The notes beneath the pieces were generated by a model that searched no databases, was not told where the DNA came from, and was given only the letters and a program-made list of their open reading frames with translations. The translations under genes were made by a program, and so were the position numbers. A DNA stretch of 22,556 bases from an uncultured Oscillospiraceae bacterium (GTDB lineage Bacteria > Bacillota > Clostridia > Oscillospirales > Oscillospiraceae). The stretch is from the NCBI GenBank assembly GCA_934565775.1, contig CAKTIN010000025.1:1-22556 (forward strand), in the 5' to 3' direction. This document shows, piece by piece, positions 14,223 through 22,123 of the stretch. Position 1 is the first letter of the stretch. Each line of letters opens with the position of its first letter.

Positions 14223-15392
14223 TTACTGCTTCACAACGGTGACAGCGCAGTTGGGGGTATCCAGAGCGTCGGCGCTATCGGCGTCGGTATCGACCTTGAT
14301 AGTGATCTCGCCGTTGGCCAGCTTCTGATACAGAGCATCATAAGCAGCCTGATCGAACTTCTGGAACTTCGCGGTGTCCATAGCCAGGGAAACAGCGTTG
14401 TCCTTCGCGCCCAGAACCAGGTTCTGGCCGCCGGGGAACTTGTCGCCCACATAGTTGTCCAGCATCTGGGACACGGCGGCAGCCAGGCCCTTCATAGCGG
14501 AGGTAACGATGGTGGCGGACTCAGCGGACTGGTCAACGTCAACGCCGATGGACAGGCCGTTCTCAGCCTCAGCGGCAGCGAACACGCTGTTGCCCAGGGA
14601 ACCGCCGCAGCCGAAGACGATGGTGGTGCCGGACTTGTACCAGGAAGCGGCCATAGCCTGCGCCTCGGGGGTAGCGGCGAAGCCGTTGGTGTTGGTGTAC
14701 ATCATCTCAACGTTGATGCCCAGCTCCTTGGCGGCGTCATTGGCGCCCTGCACGAAGCCGTAGCCATAGCGAATGACAGCGGGAACCGCCTGGCCGCCCA
14801 TGAAGCCCAGCTTGGTGTGGCCGTCCATGACAGCGGCGTAGCCGGCCAGATAGCCGACCTGCTCTTCCTGGAAGGTGATGCCGACGGTGTTGTCAGCGGT
14901 CTTGTAGTCGGAGTAATCCGCGCTGTGGGGGTTGCCGTCGATGAGGATGAACTTCACATCGGGGTACTGCTCCTGCACGGTGTAGATGGGGACCTCAAAC
15001 AGGAAGCCGGGGGTGACGACAACCTTCGCGCCGGCCTTGATGGCCTGCTCGATGGAGTTGATGTACTCGGCATCGGTCGCCTCGGCGGGCTTCAGGTAAG
15101 CGCACTGACGGTTGTTGGCAGCGCACCAAGCCTGGATGCCTTCCCAGGTGCCCTGGTTGAAGGACTTGTCGTTGATGTCGCCCTTATCGGTGATCATGTA
15201 GATGTCGGGAACATCGCTCTCGGTCGGGGCCTCGGTCACTTCGCCCTTGGTCTCTTCGCCCTTGGTAGCATCAGTGGGAGCCTCGGTGGGCTTCTCGGTG
15301 GGAGCCTCAGTGGGCTTCGTGCTGCTCTGGCAGCCGGCAAACAGGCAGGCAACCATCGCGATGGCCAGAAGGAATGCAATGATTTTCTTCAT
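14223..15392 (-). CDS. BMP-family (basic membrane protein) lipoprotein, probable nucleoside-binding protein
   Basis: The 389-aa protein is a substrate-binding lipoprotein of the BMP/Med/PnrA family, the receptor of ABC importers for nucleosides. It starts with a signal peptide (MKKIIAFLLAIAMVACLFAG) ending in a lipobox with the lipidated Cys at residue 20. A long Thr/Glu/Pro/Lys linker follows, built from repeats of the type PTEAPTEKPTEAPT, up to about residue 70. The bilobed domain shows KGDINDKSFNQGTWEGIQ, the typical BMP start, then VVTPGFLF, ILIDGNPH, GYLAGYAAVM, KLGFMGGQAVPAV, FGCGGSLGNSVF and GVDVDQS. All six-gene context is nucleoside catabolism, supporting a nucleoside ligand. The ATPase and permease genes are not in this window. 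GGAGG precedes the ATG by about 10 bases. It has an internal promoter of its own and ends the cluster. Confidence 0.9.
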   Translation of the reverse strand: MKKIIAFLLAIAMVACLFAGCQSSTKPTEAPTEKPTEAPTDATKGEETKGEVTEAPTESDVPDIYMITDKGDINDKSFNQGTWEGIQAWCAANNRQCAYLKPAEATDAEYINSIEQAIKAGAKVVVTPGFLFEVPIYTVQEQYPDVKFILIDGNPHSADYSDYKTADNTVGITFQEEQVGYLAGYAAVMDGHTKLGFMGGQAVPAVIRYGYGFVQGANDAAKELGINVEMMYTNTNGFAATPEAQAMAASWYKSGTTIVFGCGGSLGNSVFAAAEAENGLSIGVDVDQSAESATIVTSAMKGLAAAVSQMLDNYVGDKFPGGQNLVLGAKDNAVSLAMDTAKFQKFDQAAYDALYQKLANGEITIKVDTDADSADALDTPNCAVTVVKQ

Positions 15393-15451
15393 TTTTCTTT
15401 GACCTCCAATGAAATGTTACAGCCAGAGGGGATTCTCTGACTTGCGGATAT

Positions 15452-15480
15452 ATTCTCGCACAATTCCGGGTAAAAATCAA
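15452..15480 (-). promoter_or_regulatory. Possible promoter for the BMP lipoprotein gene
   Basis: On the minus strand, TTGATT (15480-15475), 17 bases and GAGAAT (15457-15452) lie about 60 bases upstream of the start. The -10 is weak (4 of 6). A separate promoter would let the abundant binding protein be made in excess of the enzymes. Confidence 0.45.
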
Positions 15481-15527
15481 CAGCGATTTTTAGGTTTGTG
15501 CATTGTGCCACTTTTCTGGGGATAAAT

Positions 15528-15553
15528 ATGGAAAAATTTTGAGTTTTTTCCAT
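15528..15553 (-). other. AT-rich inverted repeat between cdd and the lipoprotein gene
   Basis: ATGGAAAAA (15528-15536) and TTTTTCCAT (15545-15553) form a 9-bp perfect dyad with an 8-base AT-rich spacer; flanking AT bases partly extend it. It lies 20 bases past the cdd stop. It could be a weak terminator or an operator for the downstream promoter. Confidence 0.5.
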
Positions 15554-15573
15554 TTATTTGTCAGAATTCGACC

Positions 15574-15984
15574 CTAGTGCATATGCTCGGCGGCGGAGAA
15601 GCTATAGGGCAGAATCTCCGCAAGTGTGTGGGCCTCGAAGCTGCCCTCCGGCCCGCCCATATAGATCAGGAAATCGTCCCGGCAGAATTCCCGCATGACC
15701 TGGCGGCAGACGCCGCAGGGCGGGAAAAATCCGGTAATCTTGCCGTCCTTTCCTCCCACGACCGCAATGGCGGTAAAGGCCCGCTTGCCGTCATACACGG
15801 CCTTGAAGAAGGCGGTGCGCTCCGCGCAGATGGTGGGGGTGTAGGAGGCGTTTTCAATGTTGCAGCCCTGATATACCGTGCCGTCCGCGCACAGCAGGGC
15901 CGCGCCCACCCGGTAACCGGAATAGGGCACATAGGCGTGCTGCATGGCCTCCGCGGCCAGCTCCAGCAGCTTCTTGGGGTCCAT
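15574..15984 (-). CDS. cdd: Cytidine deaminase
   Basis: Cdd hydrolyses cytidine and deoxycytidine to uridine and deoxyuridine with release of ammonia. It is a cytoplasmic homotetramer with one zinc per subunit. The 136-aa length is that of the small tetrameric class. Visible motifs are PYSGYRVGAALL and NIENASYTPTICAERTAF, holding the zinc ligand Cys and the catalytic Glu, and PPCGVCRQVMREF with the other two Cys ligands. A strong AAGGAGA site precedes the ATG. The gene begins 27 bases after deoB ends and is cotranscribed with it. All key residues are present. Confidence 0.96.
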   Translation of the reverse strand: MDPKKLLELAAEAMQHAYVPYSGYRVGAALLCADGTVYQGCNIENASYTPTICAERTAFFKAVYDGKRAFTAIAVVGGKDGKITGFFPPCGVCRQVMREFCRDDFLIYMGGPEGSFEAHTLAEILPYSFSAAEHMH

Positions 15985-16011
15985 AGACAGGTCTCCTTTC
16001 CGTTTTGAAGG

Positions 16012-17178
16012 TTACAGAATTTCCTTGGCAAAGCTCTGGCCCGGGGTGTCCAGGGGCACGTTCAGCAGCTCCGCCACGGTGGCGGCGATGTCTGCAAAGG
16101 TGGTGCGGGTGCCCAGATTCACAGGCTTTACCTTCGGGCCCCACATGACCAGGGGCACATACTCCCGGGTGTGGTCGGTGGTTTTCAGGAAGGCGGGGTC
16201 GCAGCCGTGATCGGCGGTGATCATGACAATATCCTCGGGGCCCAGCTCCCTCTGGAAGACGGGCAGCCAGCGGTCAAACTCCGCCACGGCGGCGGCGTAG
16301 CCGGGCACATCCCGGCGGTGGCCGTAGAGCATATCAAAGTCCACCAGGTTGGTGAAGCACAGGCCGTGGAAGTCCCGCTTCCCATAGCCCAGCGTCTTTT
16401 CCAGCCCGTCGGTATTGCCGGTGGTGTAAACCTGCTCCGTGGTGCCCCGGTGGGCGAAAATGTCATAGATCTTGCCCACGGAAATGCTGTCCAGCCCGGC
16501 GGCCTTCACGGCGTCAAGAAGGGTGGTCTTGGGGGGCTCCAGGGAGAAGTCGTGGCGGTTGGTGGTGCGGGTGAAGCCGGTCTCCGGGGTGCCCACATAG
16601 GGCCGGGCTATGACCCGGCCTACGCCGTGCTTGCCCTGCAAAATGGCCCGGGCCTTCCGGCAGGCGTCATACAGCTCCTCCAGAGGGATCAGCTCCTCAT
16701 GAGCCGCGATCTGGAACACGGAGTCCGCAGAGGTGTAGACGATCCATTTGCCGGTTTTCAGCTGCTCCGCACCGTAATCCCGGATCACATCCGTGCCGGA
16801 ATAGGGCTTGTTGCACAGCACGCCCCGGCCAGTGGCCTGCTCAAAGGCGTCCAGGACCTCCTGGGGGAAGCCGTCAGGGTAGGTGGGCAGGGGCGTAGGG
16901 GACACGATGCCCGCGATCTCCCAGTGGCCGATGGTGGTATCCTTGCCCATGGACCGCTCCTGCAGCCGGGCCACGGCTCCGGTGGGGGCTGGCTCCGTGC
17001 CCAGGAAGCTCAGGCCGTCAATATTGCCCATGCCGATCTTTTTCAGGTTCTCCGCAGAGAAATGGGGGTCCCGGTAGATGGACTCCAGGGTGTGGCACCC
17101 GGCGTCGCCAAACTGCGCAGCGTCCGGCGCGGCGCCTGCACCGCAGGAGTCAAGAACAATCAAAAATACACGTTTCAT
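16012..17178 (-). CDS. deoB: Phosphopentomutase
   Basis: DeoB moves phosphate between C1 and C5 of ribose and 2-deoxyribose, linking nucleoside phosphorolysis to central metabolism. It is a metalloenzyme of the alkaline phosphatase superfamily, with two Mn2+. The 388-aa protein begins MKRVFLIVLDSCGAGAAPDA, with a metal-binding Asp. It continues with DTTIGHWEIAG, holding the phosphorylated Thr region, and later GLCFTNLVDFDMLYGHRRDV, ITADHGCDP and TDHTREYVPLVMWG, which supply the remaining metal ligands. Start 17178 is chosen because the conserved N-terminus begins there and GAGG lies upstream; the longer frame from 17217 has no support. It lies between deoD and cdd in the salvage cluster. Confidence 0.96.
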   Translation of the reverse strand: MKRVFLIVLDSCGAGAAPDAAQFGDAGCHTLESIYRDPHFSAENLKKIGMGNIDGLSFLGTEPAPTGAVARLQERSMGKDTTIGHWEIAGIVSPTPLPTYPDGFPQEVLDAFEQATGRGVLCNKPYSGTDVIRDYGAEQLKTGKWIVYTSADSVFQIAAHEELIPLEELYDACRKARAILQGKHGVGRVIARPYVGTPETGFTRTTNRHDFSLEPPKTTLLDAVKAAGLDSISVGKIYDIFAHRGTTEQVYTTGNTDGLEKTLGYGKRDFHGLCFTNLVDFDMLYGHRRDVPGYAAAVAEFDRWLPVFQRELGPEDIVMITADHGCDPAFLKTTDHTREYVPLVMWGPKVKPVNLGTRTTFADIAATVAELLNVPLDTPGQSFAKEIL

Positions 17179-17231
17179 GATAAAAAGCCTCGCTTTCGGA
17201 AGAATTTTGCGGAGCATTCCCAGGGGGGAAG

Positions 17232-17265
17232 CCGCCGCCTCCCAGGGGAGCCCGGGAAGCGGCGG
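17232..17265 (-). other. GC-rich hairpin between deoD and deoB
   Basis: CCGCCGCCTCCC (17232-17243) pairs with GGGAAGCGGCGG (17254-17265), twelve positions with one G-U type pair. No U-tract follows on the minus strand. It sits in the 96-base gap and may protect the upstream mRNA 3' end or moderate read-through into deoB. Confidence 0.55.
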
Positions 17266-17274
17266 TGCGGTTGT

Positions 17275-18015
17275 TTATTTTTCCATTTTCCGGGCGGTTT
17301 CCAGAGCAACCTCCATCATCTGCGTGAAGGAGGTCTGCCGCTCCTCGGAGGTGGTCTGCTCGCCGGTGAGCAGGTGGTCGGAGATGGTGCAGATGCACAG
17401 CGCATTCTTTCCGTACCGGGCAGCGTTCATATACAGGGCGGCGGATTCCATTTCCACAGCCATGACGCCCATCTTCCGCCAGCCGTAGCCGGAGTCCAGG
17501 CCCTCGGGCACGCCCTCGTGGTCGCCGTAGAACACATCGGAGGACAGAAGATTGCCTACATGGTATCTTGCACCCAGCTCCTCGGCAGAGGCAACGGCCT
17601 TGGTCAGCATTTCGTAAGAGCAGATGGGGGCGAAGGTGCCGGCCAGATGGAACTGCGCGGCCCAGTTGGAGTCCGTGCAGGCGGCCTGACCCATGACAAT
17701 ATCCCGCAGGCGGATCTGGGGCTGCATGGCGCCGGCGGAGCCGATGCGCATGATGTTCTGGACCTCAAAGAAGTTAAACAGCTCGTGGGTGTAGATGCCG
17801 ATGGAGGGCATACCCATGCCGGAGGCCATGACGGAGACCTTTGTGCCCTTATAGGTGCCGGTATAGCCCTGGACGCCCCGGACGTTGTTTACCAGAACGG
17901 GGTTCTCCAGGAAGGTCTCGGCGATGAACTTGGACCGCAGGGGATCGCCGGGCATCAGGACGGTCTGACCGAAGTCGCTGGGGATCGCCTTAATGTGGGG
18001 GGTAGGATAATTCAT
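17275..18015 (-). CDS. deoD: Purine nucleoside phosphorylase, DeoD type
   Basis: DeoD cleaves purine (deoxy)ribonucleosides with phosphate to the free base and (deoxy)ribose-1-phosphate. It is the hexameric, low-specificity bacterial type. The 246-aa protein starts MNYPTPHIKA and shows the phosphate-binding MPGDPLRSKFIAE, then YTGTYKGTKVSVMASGMGMPS, the middle motif RIGSAGAMQP and the base/ribose-binding AVEMESAALY, followed by ICTISDHLLTGEQ with the catalytic Asp near the end. AAGGAG sits 7 bases before the ATG at 18015, better than the TTG 18 bases upstream. It is 32 bases downstream of deoC. All active-site signatures are present, so it should be functional. Confidence 0.95.
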   Translation of the reverse strand: MNYPTPHIKAIPSDFGQTVLMPGDPLRSKFIAETFLENPVLVNNVRGVQGYTGTYKGTKVSVMASGMGMPSIGIYTHELFNFFEVQNIMRIGSAGAMQPQIRLRDIVMGQAACTDSNWAAQFHLAGTFAPICSYEMLTKAVASAEELGARYHVGNLLSSDVFYGDHEGVPEGLDSGYGWRKMGVMAVEMESAALYMNAARYGKNALCICTISDHLLTGEQTTSEERQTSFTQMMEVALETARKMEK

Positions 18016-18047
18016 AAGGATGCTCCTTTCCAATTGTAAAGGCCGGG

Positions 18048-18701
18048 TTATTCCATGGCCTTGGCTAGCTTGACGATTCGGGAGGTGCCCAGACGGGAGG
18101 CGCCCAGCTCAATGAACTTCTCCGCGTCCGCCAGGCTGGAAATGCCCCCGGCGGCCTTGATCTTCACAGTGGGCCCCACGTTGGCGGTGAAGAGCTCCAC
18201 ATCGTGGAAGGTCGCGCCGGCTTTGGAGAAGCCCGTGGAGGTCTTGATGAAGTCGGCTCCGGCCCGGGTGACCACATGGCACATTTCGATTTTTTCCTCG
18301 TCGGTGAGCAGGCAGGTCTCAATGATGACCTTGAGGATCCGGCCGCTGCAGGCGGCCTTGATCTGGCGGATCTCGTCCTCCACCCGGTCGAACAGGCCGT
18401 CCTTCACCCAGCCCAGGTTGATAACCATATCCACCTCGTCCGCTCCATTGGCCACGGCGTCCGCAGCCATAAAGCACTTGGCGGCGGTGGTGTCATAGCC
18501 ATTGGGGAAGCCGATGACCGTGCAGATGGCCAGGCGGCCGCCCACATAGTCCTTGGCCTGCTTGACGTAGGAGGCGGGGATGCACACCGAGGCGGTGTGA
18601 TACCGCATCCCGTCGTCACACAGGGCGCGGATCTCGGCCCAGGTGGCGGTCTGCGCCAGAAGCGTGTGGTCGCACTTTGCTAAAATGTCCTTGATTTCCA
18701 T
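18048..18701 (-). CDS. deoC: Deoxyribose-phosphate aldolase
   Basis: DeoC splits 2-deoxyribose-5-phosphate into glyceraldehyde-3-phosphate and acetaldehyde, a class I aldolase. The 217-aa protein has [10 protein letters not shown] at the N-terminus, [14 protein letters not shown] [31 protein letters not shown] with the conserved Asp, [13 protein letters not shown], the Schiff-base Lys motif DFIKTSTGF, and [11 protein letters not shown] with the second active-site Lys. AAAGGAG lies 8 bases before the ATG at 18701. It begins 20 bases after tdk. The longer in-frame stretch to 19070 is unrelated sequence over tdk. It is the terminal step of the deoxynucleoside branch formed with deoD and deoB. 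Confidence 0.96.
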   Translation of the reverse strand: MEIKDILAKCDHTLLAQTATWAEIRALCDDGMRYHTASVCIPASYVKQAKDYVGGRLAICTVIGFPNGYDTTAAKCFMAADAVANGADEVDMVINLGWVKDGLFDRVEDEIRQIKAACSGRILKVIIETCLLTDEEKIEMCHVVTRAGADFIKTSTGFSKAGATFHDVELFTANVGPTVKIKAAGGISSLADAEKFIELGASRLGTSRIVKLAKAME

Positions 18702-18721
18702 AAGAGGAACTCCTTTCTGAT

Positions 18722-19330
18722 TCAGGAGCGGGAGCCGTGGAGCCGGATCTTTCGATGCTCCCGGATGCCCCGCACCCAGCACTTGTGACACATGGCAATA
18801 TAGCTGTCGTTGCCCCCCAGGAAGAGCTGCTCTCCCTGGGTGATGATGAAGCCGTCGGAATCGATCCGGGCGTTGACCGTGGCCTTTGCGCCGCAGTCGC
18901 AGATGGTTTTGATCTCCAGGATGGTGTCCGCAACCTCCATGAGGCGGCGGCTGCCCCCGAAGAGGTGGCACTGGAAGTCGGTCCGGAGGCCGAAGCACAT
19001 GACGGGCAGGTTGAAATCGTCCACAATGGCCCGGAGCTGATTGACCTGCTCCGGCTCCAGAAACTGACATTCATCTACAATGATCACGTCACACTGCCCC
19101 AGGCGCTGCTCCTGGAACCGGCGGTACAGGTCCTCCTCCGGGGAGACGACCTCTACCTCCGCCTCCAGGCCGATGCGGCTGCGCAGGGTCGCGATGCCGT
19201 CCCGGCAGTCCGCGCTGGGCTTCAGAAGCCAGACCTTGAGATCATTTTCCTCATAGTTGTATTTGGTGATCAGAGCCTGGGCGGTCTTTGACGAGCCCAT
19301 GGCGCCGTATTTGAAGTATAGCTTTGCCAA
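18722..19330 (-). CDS. tdk: Thymidine kinase
   Basis: Tdk phosphorylates thymidine (and deoxyuridine) with ATP. The 202-aa protein is of the tetrameric TK1-like type. It shows the P-loop GAMGSSKT (about 9-16), the Mg2+-binding DECQFL, the lasso/thymidine-binding region near [15 protein letters not shown], and zinc-binding Cys pairs CDCG and CHKC. The start is TTG at 19330: the frame reads TTG-GCA-AAG-CTA-TAC, and GGAGG lies 8 bases upstream, while no ATG is available in frame nearby. It is the first gene of the nucleoside cluster, 38 bases downstream of the -10 element, and is followed by deoC after 20 bases. Confidence 0.95.
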   Translation of the reverse strand: MAKLYFKYGAMGSSKTAQALITKYNYEENDLKVWLLKPSADCRDGIATLRSRIGLEAEVEVVSPEEDLYRRFQEQRLGQCDVIIVDECQFLEPEQVNQLRAIVDDFNLPVMCFGLRTDFQCHLFGGSRRLMEVADTILEIKTICDCGAKATVNARIDSDGFIITQGEQLFLGGNDSYIAMCHKCWVRGIREHRKIRLHGSRS

Positions 19331-19362
19331 ATGAACATCCTCCCGGGCAATTTCTTGCCTCC

Positions 19363-19391
19363 ATTATACAGGATTTGCCGAAAGGTTGCAA
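19363..19391 (-). promoter_or_regulatory. Main promoter of the nucleoside-salvage cluster
   Basis: On the minus strand, TTGCAA (19391-19386), exactly 17 bases and a perfect TATAAT (19368-19363), about 32 bases upstream of the tdk TTG start. Confidence 0.88.
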
Positions 19392-19450
19392 GACGGGAAT
19401 TGCGTTCTTGTGGAAATTGCCTAAGAAATCCCGGGAGAATTTTCCTCTTA

Positions 19451-19472
19451 AGAAAGAATTCAGAAAGAATTC
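19451..19472 (+). repeat. Perfect 11-bp tandem direct repeat upstream of the P-type ATPase promoter
   Basis: AGAAAGAATTC occurs twice without a gap (19451-19461 and 19462-19472). The 11-bp period is about one helical turn. It ends 11 bases before the likely -35 region of the ATPase promoter, so two copies of a regulator could bind the same DNA face. Confidence 0.8.
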
Positions 19473-19483
19473 CACCGGCCTAC

Positions 19484-19512
19484 TTCCGTTTTTCCGGAAA
19501 ATGTGCTATATT
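19484..19512 (+). promoter_or_regulatory. Probable extended -10 promoter of the P-type ATPase gene
   Basis: TGC-TATATT (19504-19512) is an extended -10 element. The -35 position 17 bases upstream is TTCCGT, weak. A weak -35 with an extended -10 is typical of activator-dependent promoters. Confidence 0.55.
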
Positions 19513-19550
19513 AAAAACAGTATCGCCCGGCAGGAGGCCGGAGCCTGAAC

Positions 19551-19583
19551 AAAAGGAGCGCGGGCGCTGCCCGCTGTTATAAA
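19551..19583 (+). promoter_or_regulatory. Unusual leader: ribosome site separated from the start by a hairpin
   Basis: AAAAGGAG (19551-19558) lies about 25 bases before the ATG at 19584. Between them GCGGGC (19560-19565) and GCCCGC (19569-19574) form a compact stem. If it folds, the ribosome site comes within about 10 bases of the ATG. Confidence 0.6.
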
Positions 19584-22082
19584 ATGAAAAAAGCAAGAAA
19601 AACCCGGGCCGAGCGGGTGTCGCCCAGGAAGGGAAAGCCGCTGCCCCAGCCGGAGCGACGGGCGATTCCGGTGGTGGACGCGGACCCGGAGCAGGGCCTG
19701 TCCTTAAGCGAGGTCAAGCTGCGCCTGGCCGGGGGCTGGGGAAACGACCCCGGGGAATCTCCCTCCAAAAAGGAATCCCAGATTATCAAGGAGCACGTTC
19801 TGACCTATTTTAACCTGGTCTTTGCGGTGCTGGCGGTGTGTCTGCTGCTGGTGGGCTCCTATAAGAATATGACCTTCCTGGTCATTGCCATTGTCAACGC
19901 CGCGATCGGCTGCTTCCAGGAGATCCGGGCAAAGCGGGCGGTGGACAAGCTGACCCTGGTGGCCCAGAAGCCCGTGAAAACCATACGCGGCGGTGCGGTA
20001 TGCAATATTCGCCCCAATTCCCTGGTGCGGGACGATATTGTGGAGTTGGGGCCCGGGGACCAGATCTGCGCGGACGCCATTGTCCGCAGCGGAGAGGCCC
20101 AGGTCAACGAATCCCTCATTACCGGCGAGGCGGACGCCATTGCCAAGGCCCCCGGAGCGGAGCTGAAATCCGGCAGCTTTGTGGTCTCCGGCCGCTGCCG
20201 GGCCCAGCTGACCAAGGTGGGCCCCGATTCCTTTGCCGCCCATCTGGCGGCGGAGGCCAAGACCAATGTGAAGGTTGCTCAGTCGGAAATGATGCGCTCT
20301 CTCACCCGGCTGATCCAGGTGGTGGGCCTGCTGCTGATCCCCATTGGCGTGGCGCTGTTTTTGCAGCAGCATCTGGCCCTGAAAATGGACATCCGGGCCA
20401 GCGTGATCAGCACGGTGGCGGCGCTCATCGGCATGATCCCCGAGGGGCTGTATCTGCTGACCAGCGTGGCTATGGCGGTCTCCGCCAGGAAGCTGGCGGG
20501 GCAGAAGGTCCTGGTGCAGGATATGAACTGCATCGAAACTCTGGCCCGGGTGGATGTGCTGTGCGTGGATAAGACCGGCACCATTACGGAGCCCAATATG
20601 GAGGTCCAGGACCTGGTGCCTCTGGATGAGGGACGGACCACACCGGAGCAGATGGAGGCCATCCTGGCTGCTCTTTACAGCGGCCAGCAGCCGGAGAACG
20701 ATACGGCCAAGGCCATGGCGGACGCCTTCGGCGGCAAGTCCAACTGGCTGTGCCGGAAGCGGGTGCCCTTCCAGTCGGATATGAAGTGGAGCGCCGCGAT
20801 TTTTGACAAGCAGGGGGCTTTCGTGGTCGGCGCACCGGAATTCATTCTGGGGTCCCGGTATGCGGAGGTGGAGGAGCAGACCGAGCCCTGGACCGAGACC
20901 GGCTGCCGGGTTCTGCTCATTGCCCGGTACGACGGAAGGCCGGAGCTGGGCAAGACCCTGGAGCCCGAGCGGGTGGAGCCTCTGGCCCTTGCGGTGCTGT
21001 CGAACAAGCTCCGGGAGGACGCAGAGGAGACCTTCCGCTTCTTTGCCAAGGAGGGCGTGTCCGTCCGGGTCATTTCCGGCGATAATCCCGTGACCGTGGC
21101 GGCGGTGGCCCAGCGGGCGGGGATTGAAAATGCCCAGCGGTATATCGATACCTCTACGCTGGAGAGCACGGGGGACTTTGACCGGGCGGCGGCGAACTAC
21201 ACCGTGTTCGGCCGGGTGACGCCGGAGAAGAAGCGCAAGCTGATCCAGGCCCTCCAGCGGGCGGGGCATACCGTAGCCATGACCGGCGACGGCGTGAATG
21301 ATGTGCTGGCCCTGAAGGCGGCGGACTGCGGCATTGCCATGGCCTCCGGCAGCCAGGCGGCCAGCCAGGTCTCCCAGCTGGTGATGCTCAATTCCGACTT
21401 TGCCAGTCTGCCCAGTGTGGTGGGCGAGGGCCGCCGGGTGATCAATAATATCCAGCGGGCGGCGGCGCTGTTCCTAGTGAAGAATATCTTCTCCCTGATC
21501 CTGGCGGTGATCTCCCTGTTTGCCACCTTCCCGTATCCTATGGTGCCCATGCACCTGAGCATGATCAGCGCACTGACCATCGGCGTGCCCTCCTTCTTCC
21601 TGGCGCTGGAGCCCAACCATGAGCGGGTCAAGGGCCGGTTTATGCTGGGGGTCCTGCGGAAGGCGCTGCCCGGCGGCTTGAGCAACCTGGTGGTGGTGCT
21701 CCTGGCCGAGGCGTTCTGGAATGTGTTCCAGCTGGATACGGTGATGCTGTACACCACCTGTGCCGGGCTGGTGTCTGCGGTGGGGCTGCTGGTGCTGTTC
21801 CAGGTGTGTAAGCCCTTCAGCACCCAGAGAAAGGTCCTCTGGGGCACTATGGTGGCCGCAGTGATTTTCTGCTTTATCAATCTCCGGGCATTGTTTGAGT
21901 TTACCTGGCTCAGCCGCCAGGCGGGACTGATCACGGCGGCGCTGCTGCTGCTGACGCCCACGGTGTTCTTTGCCATCCAGCGGATTTTTGACTGGGGGGA
22001 CAAGGTTTATGACCTGATGAAGAGCCCCAAGGAGCGCAAGCGCCTGCGCCGGAGCAAGGGCGGTAAATTCAGTAAGAGCTAA
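19584..22082 (+). CDS. P-type cation-transporting ATPase, CtpE-like P2 class
   Basis: The 832-aa membrane pump couples ATP hydrolysis to cation transport. After a basic, Pro-rich N-terminus of about 30 residues, there are two hydrophobic helices (about 72-110), the actuator domain with TGEADAI (180-186), helices at about 240-300 containing the ion-path motif PEGL (286-289), the phosphorylation motif DKTGTIT with Asp329, a VGAPE nucleotide-domain motif near 415 (usual Lys absent), TGDGVND (567-573) and six further hydrophobic segments at the C-terminus. The actuator TGES motif is TGEA. PEGL together with this variant points to the CtpE-like branch, reported as Ca2+ pumps in mycobacteria. The ion here is not provable from sequence. 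The gene stands alone, with its own promoter and terminator. Confidence 0.88.
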   Translation: MKKARKTRAERVSPRKGKPLPQPERRAIPVVDADPEQGLSLSEVKLRLAGGWGNDPGESPSKKESQIIKEHVLTYFNLVFAVLAVCLLLVGSYKNMTFLVIAIVNAAIGCFQEIRAKRAVDKLTLVAQKPVKTIRGGAVCNIRPNSLVRDDIVELGPGDQICADAIVRSGEAQVNESLITGEADAIAKAPGAELKSGSFVVSGRCRAQLTKVGPDSFAAHLAAEAKTNVKVAQSEMMRSLTRLIQVVGLLLIPIGVALFLQQHLALKMDIRASVISTVAALIGMIPEGLYLLTSVAMAVSARKLAGQKVLVQDMNCIETLARVDVLCVDKTGTITEPNMEVQDLVPLDEGRTTPEQMEAILAALYSGQQPENDTAKAMADAFGGKSNWLCRKRVPFQSDMKWSAAIFDKQGAFVVGAPEFILGSRYAEVEEQTEPWTETGCRVLLIARYDGRPELGKTLEPERVEPLALAVLSNKLREDAEETFRFFAKEGVSVRVISGDNPVTVAAVAQRAGIENAQRYIDTSTLESTGDFDRAAANYTVFGRVTPEKKRKLIQALQRAGHTVAMTGDGVNDVLALKAADCGIAMASGSQAASQVSQLVMLNSDFASLPSVVGEGRRVINNIQRAAALFLVKNIFSLILAVISLFATFPYPMVPMHLSMISALTIGVPSFFLALEPNHERVKGRFMLGVLRKALPGGLSNLVVVLLAEAFWNVFQLDTVMLYTTCAGLVSAVGLLVLFQVCKPFSTQRKVLWGTMVAAVIFCFINLRALFEFTWLSRQAGLITAALLLLTPTVFFAIQRIFDWGDKVYDLMKSPKERKRLRRSKGGKFSKS

Positions 22083-22086
22083 CACG

Positions 22087-22118
22087 AAGGCCCCGGGCAT
22101 TGCCCGGGGCCTTAGATT
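22087..22118 (+). terminator. Terminator of the P-type ATPase gene
   Basis: A 12-bp perfect stem, AAGGCCCCGGGC with GCCCGGGGCCTT (22087-22098 and 22102-22113), has a 3-base loop and lies 4 bases after the stop codon. The U-tract is weak (AGATTGT). Confidence 0.75.
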
Positions 22119-22123
22119 GTCAA

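Noticed and set aside
14064..15440. A 458-residue plus-strand open frame starting inside the tRNA
   Set aside because: It overlaps the tRNA, two terminators and the antisense of a clear lipoprotein gene.
16171..18039. A 622-residue plus-strand open frame opposite deoB and deoD
   Set aside because: Antisense to two enzymes with complete active-site motifs; no recognisable domain.
19704..21269. A 521-residue minus-strand open frame opposite the P-type ATPase
   Set aside because: His/Gln/Gly-rich shadow frame; the plus strand carries DKTGTIT and TGDGVND in the right order.
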